This document shows, in pieces, positions 1-10,023 of a stretch of 64,000 bases of DNA. Position numbers and translations under genes: made by a program. The notes under the pieces were generated by a model. It searched no databases, had not been told where the DNA came from, and saw nothing but the letters and a program-made list of their open reading frames with translations. Each line of letters starts with the position of its first letter. The first letter of the stretch is position 1. The DNA is from Celeribacter neptunius. GTDB taxonomy: Bacteria > Pseudomonadota > Alphaproteobacteria > Rhodobacterales > Rhodobacteraceae. Where the stretch lies: NCBI RefSeq assembly GCF_900113955.1, contig NZ_FORH01000001.1, positions 612,395 through 676,394 on the forward strand. Reading direction: 5' to 3'.

Positions 1-716
1 GCTATGACGAGGTCAATCTCAATGTCGGCTGTCCCTCGGACCGGGTGCAGTCGGGGGCCTTTGGTGCGGTCCTGATGAAATCGCCGGATCTTGTGGCCGA
101 TTGTGTCGCCGCGATGCAGGAGGCGGCGGGCGAGGTGCCGGTGACGGTGAAATGCCGGATCGGGGTCGATGATCAGGCGCCCTCCGAAGTCCTGCCCGAT
201 TTCCTCTCGAAAATGCAGGCGGCGGGCGTAGCGCGGATCACGGTGCATGCGCGCAAGGCCTGGCTGGACGGGCTGTCTCCCAAGGAAAACCGTGATATCC
301 CGCCTCTGGATTATGATCTGGTGCATGCGATGAAACGGGAGTTTCCCGATCTGCACCTGTCCTTGAACGGCGGCATTCAAAGCCTTGATATGGTGGAAGA
401 AGAACTTTCCCACATGGACGGGGTGATGGTCGGGCGTGCGGCCTATCATCAGCCTTACGACATTCTGGGGCAGGCGGATCAGCGGATCTTTGGCGATCCG
501 CGCGCGGCGCTCAGCCGTCACGAGGTGGCGCTGGCGATGGAGGATTACATCGGCCGCCATCTTGCGGCGGGCGGCAAGCTCGCGCAGGTCACCAAACACA
601 TGCTCGGGCTCTTCGCCGGTCAGCCCGGGGCGCGGCGCTGGAAACGGGTGTTGTCCGAAGGCGCGCATAAGGACGGCGCCGGGTTTGAATTGGTGAAAGA
701 GGCTTTGCCGGGGTAG
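1..716 (+). CDS. dusA: tRNA-dihydrouridine synthase DusA (5' partial)
   Basis: FMN-dependent reduction of uridines in the D-loop of tRNA. The window opens inside the gene; the frame is open from base 3 to the stop at 714-716. The visible part starts at the active-site segment NVGCPSDRVQ with the catalytic Cys, followed by the DusA-characteristic stretch VHARKAWLDGLSPKENR and the phosphate-binding strands of the TIM barrel (LSLNGGI, GVMVGRAAY). The wording of these motifs fits DusA better than DusB or DusC. About 238 residues are visible, so roughly the first 90 residues lie upstream of the window. It runs convergently into the RND pump gene, with a repeat copy between the two stops. Confidence 0.93.
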   Translation, partial: YDEVNLNVGCPSDRVQSGAFGAVLMKSPDLVADCVAAMQEAAGEVPVTVKCRIGVDDQAPSEVLPDFLSKMQAAGVARITVHARKAWLDGLSPKENRDIPPLDYDLVHAMKREFPDLHLSLNGGIQSLDMVEEELSHMDGVMVGRAAYHQPYDILGQADQRIFGDPRAALSRHEVALAMEDYIGRHLAAGGKLAQVTKHMLGLFAGQPGARRWKRVLSEGAHKDGAGFELVKEALPG

Positions 717-731
717 GGGGCTATGAGCCCT

Positions 732-858
732 TACCAGACATTGGTCACGAGGGCGTGCGCCTGACCGCCGGGACGGTCCGGCGCAGGCGCGGCGGCTTCG
801 CCTCGTCCCGCGCCCAAAAGGTCAATGTCCGCTCCGTCCCGCAAAGCGGACAAAGCTG
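732..858 (+). repeat. modular intergenic repeat, copy A
   Basis: This copy fills the gap between the stops of dusA and the RND pump. The 26 bases at 751-776 recur identically at 33097-33122; the 23 bases at 763-785 recur at 14054-14076; and the segment 827-849 recurs with one mismatch at 14126-14148. The middle part (about 781-813) matches 61345-61385 with a few changes. GTCCGC at 827-832 can pair with GCGGAC at 846-851. No convincing coding frame; function unknown. Confidence 0.8.
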
Positions 859-877
859 CGCTTCGGGTCCTTCGCTC

Positions 878-3800
878 TTACTCCGCCGCTTCCTTGCCGC
901 CGCCTTTGGGTGGTCTGCGTTTGAGTTTCTTGATCTTACCGGTTTCCGTCTGTTCCGCTTCCACCTCGACCATGCTCTCGGGCGTGGCAGGGGGCTGTTC
1001 AGCGGGGCGTTCGGGGGCTTTGGGGACCTCGGCTTGTCGCGGTGCAGCGCCTGCGGCCAGCGCGCGCGAAGACACGCGATGCGCATCAAAGCCTTCGGGG
1101 CCACCCCAAGCCGCCTCGCCAACGGGCCAGACGAATTCCGGGTTCCTGGCGCGTTTGGCTTCGCGCATCATCCGGTAATCCTCGGCGGCGCGGCTTTGCG
1201 AGCCGAACAGTGTCGCCAGACGCATGCTCAGGTGATGCACCCCGACCCAGAACCAGACCCGGAGCGCCAGCATGGCCGGGGTGAAAATCAGGGTCAGGAA
1301 GGTGGCAATGCCGAGGCCAAAAACGACGGCGGTGGCGAGATTGGTCCAGAATTGCGCCGTGGGCGCGTTGATCGTATAGCCGCCGTCGATGAAATCCAGA
1401 GACACCGCGAACATCATCGGCGTCAGGCCCGCCATGGTGGTGATCGTGGTCAGGAGCACGGGACGGATGCGGTCCTCGGCGGTGCGCACGATGGCCTCGA
1501 TCCGGGGCATGAAACGCGCGTATTCCTGATAGGTGTCAATCAGAACGATGTTGTTGTTCACCACGATGCCCGCCAAGGCCACGACGCCCGTCCCGGTCAT
1601 GATCATGCCGAAGGTCATGTCCATGACCATCAGACCGATGAGCACGCCGGCGGTCGACATGACCACGGCCAGAAGCACCAGAACCGAATTGTAGAAGCTG
1701 TTGAACTGCGCCAGCAAGATGATGAACATCAGCGCCAGCGCGGCCCCGAAGGCCTTGCCCAGAAAGGCGCCGGTTTCCTTTTGCTCCTCGTCGTCGCCGG
1801 TCCATTCCCAGGAAACGCCCTGGGGCAGGGTGGCGTCCTCTTCGAGCCAGGTTGTGAGCGTCTCGATCCGCTCGGTGGGGGTGATCGTGACCCCGTCTTC
1901 ACGGGTCAACCCGCTGTCCACCGCCGCTTTCACATCGTAATAGCGTTGTTGATCATAGCGCGAGATCGAGGCGAGTTTCTCGACCGGTTTGCGGGTGATG
2001 AAATTCGACAGCGGCACCAGCCCGTCATTGGTGCGGACCTTGAGCGTGTCCAGTGTGGACAGCACCCGGTCCTGTTCCGGCAGGCGGACGCGGATCTCGA
2101 TCTCTTCATCGGACGAGGGCACCCGCATGGTGTCGAGCAAGATGCCGCGGGTCACGAGCTGGATCATGCCGCCGACCGTGGCGACATCGGCGCCAAAGCG
2201 CCCGGCCTTTTCGACGTCGACGTCGATCTGCCAGTCGATGCCCGGCAGCGGGCGTGTGTCCTCGATATCGGCCAACGCCGCAGTCTCGTCGAACTTGGCG
2301 CGCACCATGTCGGTGGCCTGATCGAGCGCGGTCCAATCGTCGCCCTTCAGGCGCAGGTGCACGGGTTTGGCCGAGGCCGGCCCCATCGAGAGGTTCAGAG
2401 TCTCGGTGTAGATGCCGGGGATCTTCGCCAGTTTCTCTTCGATCTGGGCCAGCACATAATCGCCGTCATATTCGGGTCTGACATGGGTGTTCTCGAAGAA
2501 CAGGAAGCCGTCCTCGGTCTCGGTCGGACGATCCTCCCAGGGAATGAGCTCGACCTGGATCTGGCCGATCGTGTCGCGCGGCCCCGAAGAGCCACCGGTA
2601 TTGGCATTGAGCCCGCCTGCGCCAGCAAAGACAAAGGCATTGTCGACCCCGGGCTGGTTGAGGATGACATCTTCGGCCTGCGCGACCAGCGCGTCCTTTT
2701 CCGCCACCGAAAGATTGCCGCGGGCCCGGACGTAGATGATCGCCTGTTCCGGCTCGGTGGCGGCAAAGAATTCCATGCCCTTGTTGTGGCCGCCATAATA
2801 GACGAAGACCCCGCCCACCGCGCCGATCACCGTCAGAATAGCGACAAAGGGCATCACCGGGTTGCCGGCGATGAAATGGGTGAAATGGCCAAACGGGCTG
2901 CGTTTATAGCCGGCATCGACCTTTTTGCGCGGGCGCGGCGTGTGCAGCGCGTTCATGGCGATCGAGGTGGCCGAGCCGCCGAGGAACAAAAGCGCCATGC
3001 CCGGCAGCAGCTTGTTCTGCAAGATCGACATCAGAGCCGCGCCCAGAATTGCCAGCGAGACGGCGGCCAGCGCCAGACGCAGGGCGACAGGCGTATGCGC
3101 CTTGAGCCAGGCGGAGGCGTGATCATAGGCCCGCGCGATGCGCCCGGTCACCCCGCCCATGACCGGCAGGTAGACGAGCGCCACGATCAGCGAGGCGGAG
3201 AGCACGAAAATGATCGTCACCGGCAGCATGCCCATGAACTGCCCGGCCACCCCGGGCCAGAACAGCATCGGCAGGAAGGCGCAGAGCGTGGTGGCGGTCG
3301 ACGACACGATCGGCCAGAACATGCGCTTGGCGGCCTCGACGAATGAGGCCATCGGGCCTTCGCCCTCATCCATCTTGCGGTCAGCATATTCGACCACCAC
3401 GATGGCACCATCGACCAGCATGCCGACGGCGAGGATGAGGCCGAACATGACGATGTTGGAGATGGTGATGTCCATCAGCCCCAGAAGGATGAAGCACAGA
3501 AGGAAAGAGGTCGGGATGGCAAAGCCGACGAGCAGCGACGAACGGATGCCCAGAGCCGCCAGCACCACGATCATCACCAGCGCGATTGCGGTCAGCACCG
3601 AGTTCTCGAGCTGGTTCACCATCGAGGAGACCTGACGCGACTGATCGTTCGAAGTGCCCACCGTGATCGCGTCCTGCAGGGGCTGCGGCCAGCTTTCGTA
3701 TTCGGCCTGCACCTCCTGTTTGACCAGCTCCACCGTGTCGATGATCGGGTAGCCTTTGCGTTTCACCACCTGCAGCGCCACGGTCGAGGTGCCGTTGAAC

Positions 3801-4615
3801 CGCGCGGTGCCGGCCCGATCCTCGAAGGTGAGGCGGATATCGGCGAGATCGCCCAGGGTGACCACCCGGTCGCCATTGACCTTGACGGGAAGTGCCATGA
3901 CATCGCGTTGGTCGCTGAAGGAGGCGGGGATCTTGACCGAAAACGTGCCCTGATCGGTCTGGATCTCGCCCGCCGCGACGAGCTGGTTGTTCATCGTGAC
4001 GACGTTGATCAGCTCGCCCGCCGTGACATTGTAGGATTCGAGCCGCAGCGGATCGATCTCCACCTCGAGCATCTCATCGCGCTGGCCGGCGAGTTGGGCG
4101 TCGAGCACCGGCTCGAGCCCTTCGATCCGGTCCTGCATCTGTTTTGCATATTGCACCAGCGTGCGTTCCGGCACCGGGCCGGTGAGGTTGACGATCAGGA
4201 TCGGAAATTCCGAGAAATTCACCTCGTCGATCGTGTAACCATCGGCGCCGGTGGGGAAATCCGCCTCGACCCGGCCCATGCGGTCGCGCACATCGGCGAT
4301 GGTCTTGGTCTTGTCCCAGCCGAACTCGAATTGCAGCCAGATGCCGCCGTAATTCTCCGACGCCGTGGCCGACATGCTGTCGAGCCCGTCGAGATCGGAC
4401 AGCTCGGTCTCCATCGGCTTGATCAGCAGTTTCTCGGAATCCTCGGCGGAGATGCCGGGGAATTGCACCGAGACATAGAGCCCGGGGATCTCGATATCCG
4501 GTTCGCCCTCTTTCGGCAGGCTGACATAGGCATAGCTGCCGGCGATCAGTGTCAGCGCGATGAAGGCGAGGATCATGCGGGCACGCTGGCCCGCCCAGTC
4601 GACGATGCCGGTCAT
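878..4615 (-). CDS. RND-family efflux pump, inner-membrane permease
   Basis: Proton-driven exporter of the hydrophobe/amphiphile-efflux RND type, working with the membrane fusion protein encoded immediately upstream (ATGA overlap at 4612-4615). At 1245 residues it is longer than AcrB (about 1050). The extra length comes from a hydrophobic insertion near residues 500-555, between the two halves, and from a charged Lys/Glu-rich tail after about residue 1165. TM4 carries GMLVDGAIVVVE near residue 400, so only one of the two AcrB relay aspartates is present. The TM10 region reads VVNNNIVLID near residue 1018, without the AcrB lysine, as in several non-AcrB RND subgroups. Substrate unknown. No outer-membrane channel gene is adjacent. 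Confidence 0.93.
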   Translation of the reverse strand: MTGIVDWAGQRARMILAFIALTLIAGSYAYVSLPKEGEPDIEIPGLYVSVQFPGISAEDSEKLLIKPMETELSDLDGLDSMSATASENYGGIWLQFEFGWDKTKTIADVRDRMGRVEADFPTGADGYTIDEVNFSEFPILIVNLTGPVPERTLVQYAKQMQDRIEGLEPVLDAQLAGQRDEMLEVEIDPLRLESYNVTAGELINVVTMNNQLVAAGEIQTDQGTFSVKIPASFSDQRDVMALPVKVNGDRVVTLGDLADIRLTFEDRAGTARFNGTSTVALQVVKRKGYPIIDTVELVKQEVQAEYESWPQPLQDAITVGTSNDQSRQVSSMVNQLENSVLTAIALVMIVVLAALGIRSSLLVGFAIPTSFLLCFILLGLMDITISNIVMFGLILAVGMLVDGAIVVVEYADRKMDEGEGPMASFVEAAKRMFWPIVSSTATTLCAFLPMLFWPGVAGQFMGMLPVTIIFVLSASLIVALVYLPVMGGVTGRIARAYDHASAWLKAHTPVALRLALAAVSLAILGAALMSILQNKLLPGMALLFLGGSATSIAMNALHTPRPRKKVDAGYKRSPFGHFTHFIAGNPVMPFVAILTVIGAVGGVFVYYGGHNKGMEFFAATEPEQAIIYVRARGNLSVAEKDALVAQAEDVILNQPGVDNAFVFAGAGGLNANTGGSSGPRDTIGQIQVELIPWEDRPTETEDGFLFFENTHVRPEYDGDYVLAQIEEKLAKIPGIYTETLNLSMGPASAKPVHLRLKGDDWTALDQATDMVRAKFDETAALADIEDTRPLPGIDWQIDVDVEKAGRFGADVATVGGMIQLVTRGILLDTMRVPSSDEEIEIRVRLPEQDRVLSTLDTLKVRTNDGLVPLSNFITRKPVEKLASISRYDQQRYYDVKAAVDSGLTREDGVTITPTERIETLTTWLEEDATLPQGVSWEWTGDDEEQKETGAFLGKAFGAALALMFIILLAQFNSFYNSVLVLLAVVMSTAGVLIGLMVMDMTFGMIMTGTGVVALAGIVVNNNIVLIDTYQEYARFMPRIEAIVRTAEDRIRPVLLTTITTMAGLTPMMFAVSLDFIDGGYTINAPTAQFWTNLATAVVFGLGIATFLTLIFTPAMLALRVWFWVGVHHLSMRLATLFGSQSRAAEDYRMMREAKRARNPEFVWPVGEAAWGGPEGFDAHRVSSRALAAGAAPRQAEVPKAPERPAEQPPATPESMVEVEAEQTETGKIKKLKRRPPKGGGKEAAE

Positions 4616-5748
4616 TGCTCGGTCTCCGTGCCTTGCGCGGTTTCGCTGTCGAAATGCGGTTCGATCAACACGCCGGCGCGGACGAATTCCTGCCCGACGG
4701 TGATGATATCGGCCTGATCCGGCAGGCCCGCGACCCAGATGCCGTCTCGGGTGTCGCGCAGCACTTCTACGGGTGCGAAGACCACGCGATTCTCCGGGCC
4801 AACGAGACGCAGGCCGATCTGGCCCTCATCGTTCAGGGTGAGCGACGATTGCGCCACCAGATGCGCCGGTTTGCCCGCCGCCGAGATCGCCAGTTCCACG
4901 GTCTGCCCGTCGCGAATGGCGAAATCCGGGTTGGGGATCTCGACCTCGACGCGGAAGGTGCGGGTGGCCGGATCGGCGGAGCGCGACAGGAAGCTGACCT
5001 GACCGGTCACGGTGTCACCCGACACCAGGCGCGCACCGGTCAGAGCGCCGAGCTTGATCTCGCTAACGTCGGCCTCGGGGGCGTAGACCACCAGCTTGAT
5101 CGGATCGAGCTGAAGCACCGTGGCACAGGCGGCGCCGGCGGACAGGAAGGTGCCGAGCTCGGCCGTGTCGCTTTCCAGCAGCCCGGCGAAAGGCGCCTTG
5201 ATCTGCAGATTCTCGATGTCGCGGGTGATCTGTGCCACTGCGGCGCGAGCACTTTCGAGCCCGGCCTCGGCGGAGAGCACCCGGGTCTCGGACGCATAGC
5301 CGCCGGTCGCGAGTGTGCGGGCGTTCTCGAGCGCCACCCGGGCCTCGGTCTCGGCGGCTTTCGCCTGGGCCAGAGAGGCATCGCGGGTGCCCGGGTCCAA
5401 TTCGCAGAGCGCCTGACCGGCCTCGACCACGGTGCCTTTGCGCAGCGGCGGGTTGATCACCCGGCCGGTGGTCTCGGCGGTGACATTGACGCTGCGGGCG
5501 GCCTCGGTCTCGCCGCGCAGGATCACCGCGCTGTCGAGCTGACGGGCGCTCGAGTGCCGCGCGACCACGGCGACGGGTTTGACCTCATTGGCGATCTTTT
5601 GCGCCGGCGGCAGGTCGAGCGTCACGGCATTGGCCGGTTCGGACGCGTCCTCCGCCGGGTCCGTGCCTGCCAGGCGGTCGCGTTCGAAAATGAACAGGTA
5701 CAGGGCCACGGTGACCAGGAGGGCGATAAGAATGGAAACAATACGCAT
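4612..5748 (-). CDS. RND efflux membrane fusion protein (HlyD/AcrA family)
   Basis: Periplasmic adaptor linking the RND permease to an outer-membrane channel. The 378-residue protein begins with a single hydrophobic segment (residues 4-21) that acts as uncleaved anchor or signal. A barrel-sandwich/lipoyl-type half motif follows (TGRVINPPLRKGTVVEAG), then an Ala/Glu-rich helical hairpin (about residues 125-180), the second lipoyl half (IKAPFAGLLESD) and a beta-barrel domain. It is first in the operon and its stop overlaps the start of the permease gene, so the two are probably translationally coupled. No lipobox is seen at the N-terminus. Confidence 0.93.
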   Translation of the reverse strand: MRIVSILIALLVTVALYLFIFERDRLAGTDPAEDASEPANAVTLDLPPAQKIANEVKPVAVVARHSSARQLDSAVILRGETEAARSVNVTAETTGRVINPPLRKGTVVEAGQALCELDPGTRDASLAQAKAAETEARVALENARTLATGGYASETRVLSAEAGLESARAAVAQITRDIENLQIKAPFAGLLESDTAELGTFLSAGAACATVLQLDPIKLVVYAPEADVSEIKLGALTGARLVSGDTVTGQVSFLSRSADPATRTFRVEVEIPNPDFAIRDGQTVELAISAAGKPAHLVAQSSLTLNDEGQIGLRLVGPENRVVFAPVEVLRDTRDGIWVAGLPDQADIITVGQEFVRAGVLIEPHFDSETAQGTETEQ

Positions 5749-5945
5749 GGCTCTACAGCTCTTTCTGTGGCTCTTTCAGTCCGATCTTGCGACCCGTTCG
5801 GGCCGGTTTGGCAGGGGCCGATCCCGGGGAGGGGCCGGGGGCAGGTCAACAGGTTTGCAACCCTTTCGTATCATGTCTGCGATCCTTTCCCAGATCACAC
5901 TCTGCCGCACGTGAGACTTGGTCTCGGGTCATCACATCCTCGGGA

Positions 5946-5960
5946 GTTAATGTGATTAAC
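5946..5960. promoter_or_regulatory. palindrome GTTAAT-N3-ATTAAC, candidate operator
   Basis: Perfect 6-bp arms around GTG, located 198-212 bp upstream of the membrane fusion gene start and about 290 bp upstream of the YfgM-like gene, within an AT-rich patch. The symmetry suggests a dimeric repressor site. The regulator is not encoded beside it, so the link to efflux control is inference. Confidence 0.45.
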
Positions 5961-5992
5961 ATTGCGGCCAAGATGGGAGCATGTCGCAGGCT

Positions 5993-6006
5993 ACACAAGG
6001 TTGTGT
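5993..6006. promoter_or_regulatory. palindrome ACACAA-GG-TTGTGT, candidate operator
   Basis: Perfect 6-bp arms separated by GG, 33 bp from the GTTAAT palindrome (about 4.5 helical turns centre to centre). It could be an independent binding site or part of one composite operator. The function is inferred only from symmetry and position. Confidence 0.35.
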
Positions 6007-6250
6007 TTCAAAAAAATGAGTGCCGAATTGAGAATTTGTCAGTTTTTCGCGACGAGGGGCGATTTTGTTAACCGCTCGGCCCGGTGAGCTGATCAAATCC
6101 GCACAAAGCGTGGCATGGGCGGCGGGCGGCGCGGCCTGTCGTGGCGACAGAGTCGCGCGGGTCTTGGCAATCCGTCGATGTTCGGGGTAAGAGAGGGCCA
6201 GAGTTTAGAAACCATAAGATCCTGCGCCAGGGCGCGCGGCTGGGGGAACA

Positions 6251-6904
6251 GTGAGCCACAGCGATACGTTTATCGAAGAGGTGACCGAAGAGGTCCGCCG
6301 CGACAAGTTCTTTGCCTTCCTGAAAAAATACGGCTGGATCGGGATCGCCGCCGTTGTCGCGCTGGTCGGCGGGGCGGCCTATAACGAATATGCCAAATCC
6401 CAGGCCCGCGCCCAGGCCGAAGCCACCGGTGATGCGGTGACCGCGGCCCTGGGCGCCGAGACATCTGAGGCCCGGGCCGAGGCGCTGGCCACCGTGCCGG
6501 CCGAGGGCGAGGCCCGTGTGGTGGTGGCGATGCTGCGCGCCGGCGAGCTTTATGACGCAGGCGATATCAAGGGCGCCATGGCGGCGCTGGCGCCGCTCAC
6601 CGCCGATGCCATGCTCGATCCGGTGTTCCGTGATCTGGCGGTGCTCAAGACCGCGATGATCGGCGCCACCGAGATCAAGCCCGAGGACCGGATCAGCCAA
6701 TTGGCTGGCATTGCCAGCCCCGGCGCGCCCTACCGGCTTTTGGCCGAGGAGCAAATCGCCGCAGCTCAGGCGGAAATGGGCGATGTTCAGGCCGCGGTCG
6801 AGGGGCTTCGTGCGATCTCTCAGGATGTTGAGGCCAGTAATGCCTTGCGTCGGCGCGCGGCACAGATGATTGTGGCGCTTGGGGCCGATCCGCTGGCGGA
6901 ATGA
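6251..6904 (+). CDS. YfgM-like membrane-anchored tetratricopeptide protein
   Basis: A 217-residue protein starting at GTG (6251) behind a GGGGGA box. The N-terminal 25 residues are cytoplasmic and charged, one TM helix (about residues 29-46, GWIGIAAVVALVGGAAY) follows, then an Ala-rich helical domain of the TPR_21/DUF2133 type. The family is thought to act as an ancillary factor next to the Sec translocon and BamB, handing secreted proteins to periplasmic chaperones. The order yfgM-bamB-der is widely conserved in proteobacteria and is preserved here (86-bp gap to bamB), which supports the call. Confidence 0.85.
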   Translation: MSHSDTFIEEVTEEVRRDKFFAFLKKYGWIGIAAVVALVGGAAYNEYAKSQARAQAEATGDAVTAALGAETSEARAEALATVPAEGEARVVVAMLRAGELYDAGDIKGAMAALAPLTADAMLDPVFRDLAVLKTAMIGATEIKPEDRISQLAGIASPGAPYRLLAEEQIAAAQAEMGDVQAAVEGLRAISQDVEASNALRRRAAQMIVALGADPLAE

Positions 6905-6989
6905 ATGCGCTGAGCAATCGGGCCGAATAAACTTACGGAGCGATCCGCAGATGCCCTGGAGGGCCGCGACGGATCGATAGGGGAGTGCG

Positions 6990-8360
6990 ATGATGGGTCA
7001 GTCGGGCAAAGCGGGGCGTCCCAGAAACCTCGGGATCACCAAATTCGGTGCCCTCGGGCTTGTGGCCATGCTCGGGCTGACCGCCTGTGGCGCGGCCCGG
7101 GACGAGGTCCTGAGTGGTACACGGGTGGATCTGCGCGAGGGCTCGGTGCTGGGCGCGGCGCAGAGCGAAACGCCCGAGAATCGCACGGTTTCGATTTCCT
7201 TGGGCAAACAGGTCGCACGCAGCGCCTGGACCATGACCGGCGGCGGGCGCACCCATGACGCCGGGCACAATGCCTTTACCGCGGCCACGCCCAGCGTGAT
7301 CTGGAGCGCCAAGATCGGCGAGGGCAAAAGCCGCAAGACCCGGCTCACCGTCGATCCCGTGGCTGCAAACGGGCTCATTGTGGCGATGGATGCCCAGGCA
7401 CGTCTGACCGCCGTTTCCGCCGAGAGCGGCGCGCCCGCCTGGTCCGTCGATCTGACGCCTGCGGGCGAGAAGGCCGGCAAGGTCTTCGGCGGCGCGCTGG
7501 CGATTTCCGGCAAACAGATTTTTGCCACCACCGGCTATGGCGATCTGATCGCGCTCGATCTCGCCTCCGGCACCGAGATCTGGCGTCAGCGGCTCGATGC
7601 GGTCGGTGCCGCCGGGCTGTCGGTCTATGACGGGCTGGCCTATGTGGTCGCCGGCAATGGCCGGGTCTGGGCAGTGAACACCGTTGACGGCCGCGTCAAA
7701 TGGCAGATCACCGGGCCTGAGAGCGTGACCTCGCGCGCCGGCGCCACCTCGCCGGCCATTGGCGATAAATTCGCCGTGCTGCCTTTCTCTTCCGGCGATC
7801 TCTATGGCGTGTTCCGCAAGGGCGGCGTGCGCTATTGGTCGGCTTCGCTGGCCGGTCAGCGCAAGGGCGTGGTCTATGCCAATGTCTCCGACATCACCTC
7901 CGACCCGGTGGTGATCGGCAACCGTTTCTACGTCGGCAACCAGTCCGGGCGCTATGCCGCTTTCGACATGGATACCGGCAGCCGGCTCTGGACCGCCGAT
8001 GAGGGGGCCTACAGCCCGGCTTCGATCGTCGGTGGCTCGGTCTTCATCGTCACCGACCGCAACGAGCTGGTGCGGCTGTCGGCCACGACCGGTGAACGGA
8101 TCTGGGGGCAGCAATTGCCGTATTTCACCACCGACAAGGAGCGCAAGCGCAAGACCGTGTTCGCGCATTACGGTCCGGTGGCGGCGGGCGGCAAGCTCTG
8201 GGTCGCGTCCGACGATGCGGTGCTGCGCGGCTTCGATCCGGCCTCGGGGGCTTTGGTCGCCTCGGTCGCCCTGCCGAAGGGGGCGTCTTCCGATCCGATC
8301 GTGGTGGGCGGGGTGATGTATATCCTGCTCGAGGACGGGTCGCTGGCCGCTTTGCGCTAA
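6990..8360 (+). CDS. bamB: outer membrane assembly lipoprotein BamB (PQQ-like beta-propeller)
   Basis: Lipoprotein subunit of the BAM complex that inserts beta-barrels into the outer membrane. The 456-residue product has a basic N-terminus, a hydrophobic stretch and the lipobox LGLTAC near residue 33. The rest consists of repeated PQQ-type blades with recurring segments such as [31 protein letters not shown] and GSLAALR, as expected for an eight-bladed propeller. Two tandem ATGs (6990, 6993) follow a GGGGAG box, so the exact start is ambiguous by one codon. It lies 65 bp upstream of der. Confidence 0.93.
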   Translation: MMGQSGKAGRPRNLGITKFGALGLVAMLGLTACGAARDEVLSGTRVDLREGSVLGAAQSETPENRTVSISLGKQVARSAWTMTGGGRTHDAGHNAFTAATPSVIWSAKIGEGKSRKTRLTVDPVAANGLIVAMDAQARLTAVSAESGAPAWSVDLTPAGEKAGKVFGGALAISGKQIFATTGYGDLIALDLASGTEIWRQRLDAVGAAGLSVYDGLAYVVAGNGRVWAVNTVDGRVKWQITGPESVTSRAGATSPAIGDKFAVLPFSSGDLYGVFRKGGVRYWSASLAGQRKGVVYANVSDITSDPVVIGNRFYVGNQSGRYAAFDMDTGSRLWTADEGAYSPASIVGGSVFIVTDRNELVRLSATTGERIWGQQLPYFTTDKERKRKTVFAHYGPVAAGGKLWVASDDAVLRGFDPASGALVASVALPKGASSDPIVVGGVMYILLEDGSLAALR

Positions 8361-8425
8361 ATCTCTTTGACGCGCCCCCCCAAACGGGTGTATCGCAGCC
8401 GCTTGAACCAATCCCGGAGCCTGTC

Positions 8426-9943
8426 ATGAGTTTCTCCCTCGCCATCGTCGGTCGCCCCAATGTGGGCAAATCGACCCTGTTCAACCGCCTCGTCGGGCGG
8501 CGTCTGGCGCTGGTCGATGACCAGCCCGGGGTGACGCGTGACCTGCGCGAAGGCGAGGCGAAACTGGGCGATCTGCGGTTCACCGTGATCGACACGGCCG
8601 GGCTCGAGGAGGCCACCGACGAGAGCCTTCAGGGCCGGATGCGGCGGCTGACGGAACGCGCTGTCGATATGGCGGACGTGTGTCTGTTCATGATCGACGG
8701 GCGTGCCGGGGTTCTGCCCGCCGACGAGGTCTTTGCCGATATTCTCAGAAAACGTGCCAAACATGTGATCCTGGCGGCCAACAAGGCCGAGGGGCAGGCG
8801 GGCGAGGGCGGCTACTTTGAAGCCTATGGCCTCGGTCTGGGTGAACCTTTGCGGCTCTCGGCCGAACATGGCGAGGGCATGCCGGATCTCTACGATGCGC
8901 TGAAACCGCTGGCCGAGCAGTTCGATATCCGTTCGGCGCAAGAACAGCCCGAGGTCGATGTCGAGCTGACCGAGGAAGAGCAGGAGCTCGGTGAGGGCGA
9001 AGATATCGGGGGCGCGTCGCGCGAATTCACCTTCGACAAACCGCTGCAGATCGCCGTTGTCGGTCGTCCGAATGCCGGTAAGTCCACCCTGATCAACAAG
9101 CTTCTGGGGGAAGATCGCCTGCTCACTGGCCCCGAAGCCGGGATCACCCGCGATTCGATCTCGGTCACAATGGAATGGAACGGCACGCCGGTGCGCGTGT
9201 TCGATACTGCCGGCATGCGTAAGAAGGCCAAGGTGCAGGAAAAGCTCGAAAAGCTCTCCGTCGCCGACGGGTTGCGCGCGGTGAAATTCGCCGAGGTCGT
9301 GGTGGTGCTTCTGGATGTGTCGATCCCGTTTGAGCAGCAGGACCTGCGCATCGCCGATCTGGCGGAGCGCGAAGGCCGTGCCGTGGTCATTGCCGTGAAC
9401 AAATGGGATGCCGAAACCGACAAGTCGAACAAGGCCAAGGAGCTGCGCGAGGAATTCGCGCGGCTTTTGCCGCAGCTCAGAGGCGCGCAGCTCGTCACCG
9501 TGTCGGCGATGACCGGCAAGAATCTCGACAAGCTGCAGGAAGCCATCCTCAATGCGCATGCGATCTGGAACCGTCGTGTCTCCACCTCGCGGCTGAACAA
9601 CTGGCTGGGTGCCATGACCGAGGCGCACCCGCCGCCCGCTCCGGGCGGTCGCCGGATCAAGCTTCGCTACATGACCCAGGTGAAGGCCCGGCCGCCGCAA
9701 TTCGTGGTGATGTGCTCGCATCCGGACGAGTTGAACGACAGCTATAAACGTTATCTGATCAATGGCTTGCGCGAAGATTTCGACATGCCGGGGACGCCGA
9801 TCCGGCTGTATTTCCGGTCTCAGGCGGATAAGAACCCCTATAAGAACAAGACGAAATCGACGCCGTCGCGGCTCAGGAAACACCTGGGCAAAGACCGCGC
9901 CGATGCGCCGAAGGTCAAGAAACAGCGGCCGCCGAAACGGTAA
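8426..9943 (+). CDS. der: ribosome-associated GTPase Der (EngA)
   Basis: Essential double-GTPase in 50S subunit maturation. The 505-residue protein has two G domains: the first P-loop GRPNVGKST at residues 8-16 with DTAGL, the second GRPNAGKST near residue 213 with [11 protein letters not shown] and NKWD. They are joined by an acidic linker (about residues 175-200, rich in Glu). A C-terminal KH-like domain carries the usual [16 protein letters not shown] segment. The G4 motif of the first domain reads NKAE rather than NKxD, a deviation commonly seen in alphaproteobacterial Der. The C-terminal tail is Lys/Arg-rich. Confidence 0.97.
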   Translation: MSFSLAIVGRPNVGKSTLFNRLVGRRLALVDDQPGVTRDLREGEAKLGDLRFTVIDTAGLEEATDESLQGRMRRLTERAVDMADVCLFMIDGRAGVLPADEVFADILRKRAKHVILAANKAEGQAGEGGYFEAYGLGLGEPLRLSAEHGEGMPDLYDALKPLAEQFDIRSAQEQPEVDVELTEEEQELGEGEDIGGASREFTFDKPLQIAVVGRPNAGKSTLINKLLGEDRLLTGPEAGITRDSISVTMEWNGTPVRVFDTAGMRKKAKVQEKLEKLSVADGLRAVKFAEVVVVLLDVSIPFEQQDLRIADLAEREGRAVVIAVNKWDAETDKSNKAKELREEFARLLPQLRGAQLVTVSAMTGKNLDKLQEAILNAHAIWNRRVSTSRLNNWLGAMTEAHPPPAPGGRRIKLRYMTQVKARPPQFVVMCSHPDELNDSYKRYLINGLREDFDMPGTPIRLYFRSQADKNPYKNKTKSTPSRLRKHLGKDRADAPKVKKQRPPKR

Positions 9944-9990
9944 AACAAACGCTCACGCGTTTGCCATCGGCGGGAGATATCTAGAGACAG

Positions 9991-10020
9991 AAAAAGGGAG
10001 GCGTTGCGCCTCCCTTTTTT
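9991..10020. terminator. bidirectional rho-independent terminator der / xth
   Basis: The stem GGGAGGCG / CGCCTCCC with a short TT-containing loop is flanked by an A-run on the left and a T-run on the right, so it can end transcription of der (rightward) and of exonuclease III (leftward). It sits in the 80-bp gap between the two stops. Confidence 0.9.
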
Positions 10021-10023
10021 ATC

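Larger units (their letters stand above)
5749..6250. other. 502-bp divergent intergenic region
   Basis: Lies between the start of the efflux operon (reading left) and the YfgM-like gene (reading right) and should hold both promoters. I see no credible gene. Part of it (about 5930-6075) is distinctly AT-richer than its surroundings and carries two palindromes, listed separately. The region has no match to the intergenic repeat family. Confidence 0.6.

Noticed and set aside
755-3346. 863-residue plus-strand open frame
   Set aside because: It is antisense to the RND pump, is rich in Arg, His, Gly and Gln from third-position GC bias, and matches no family; the pump is clearly coding on the other strand.
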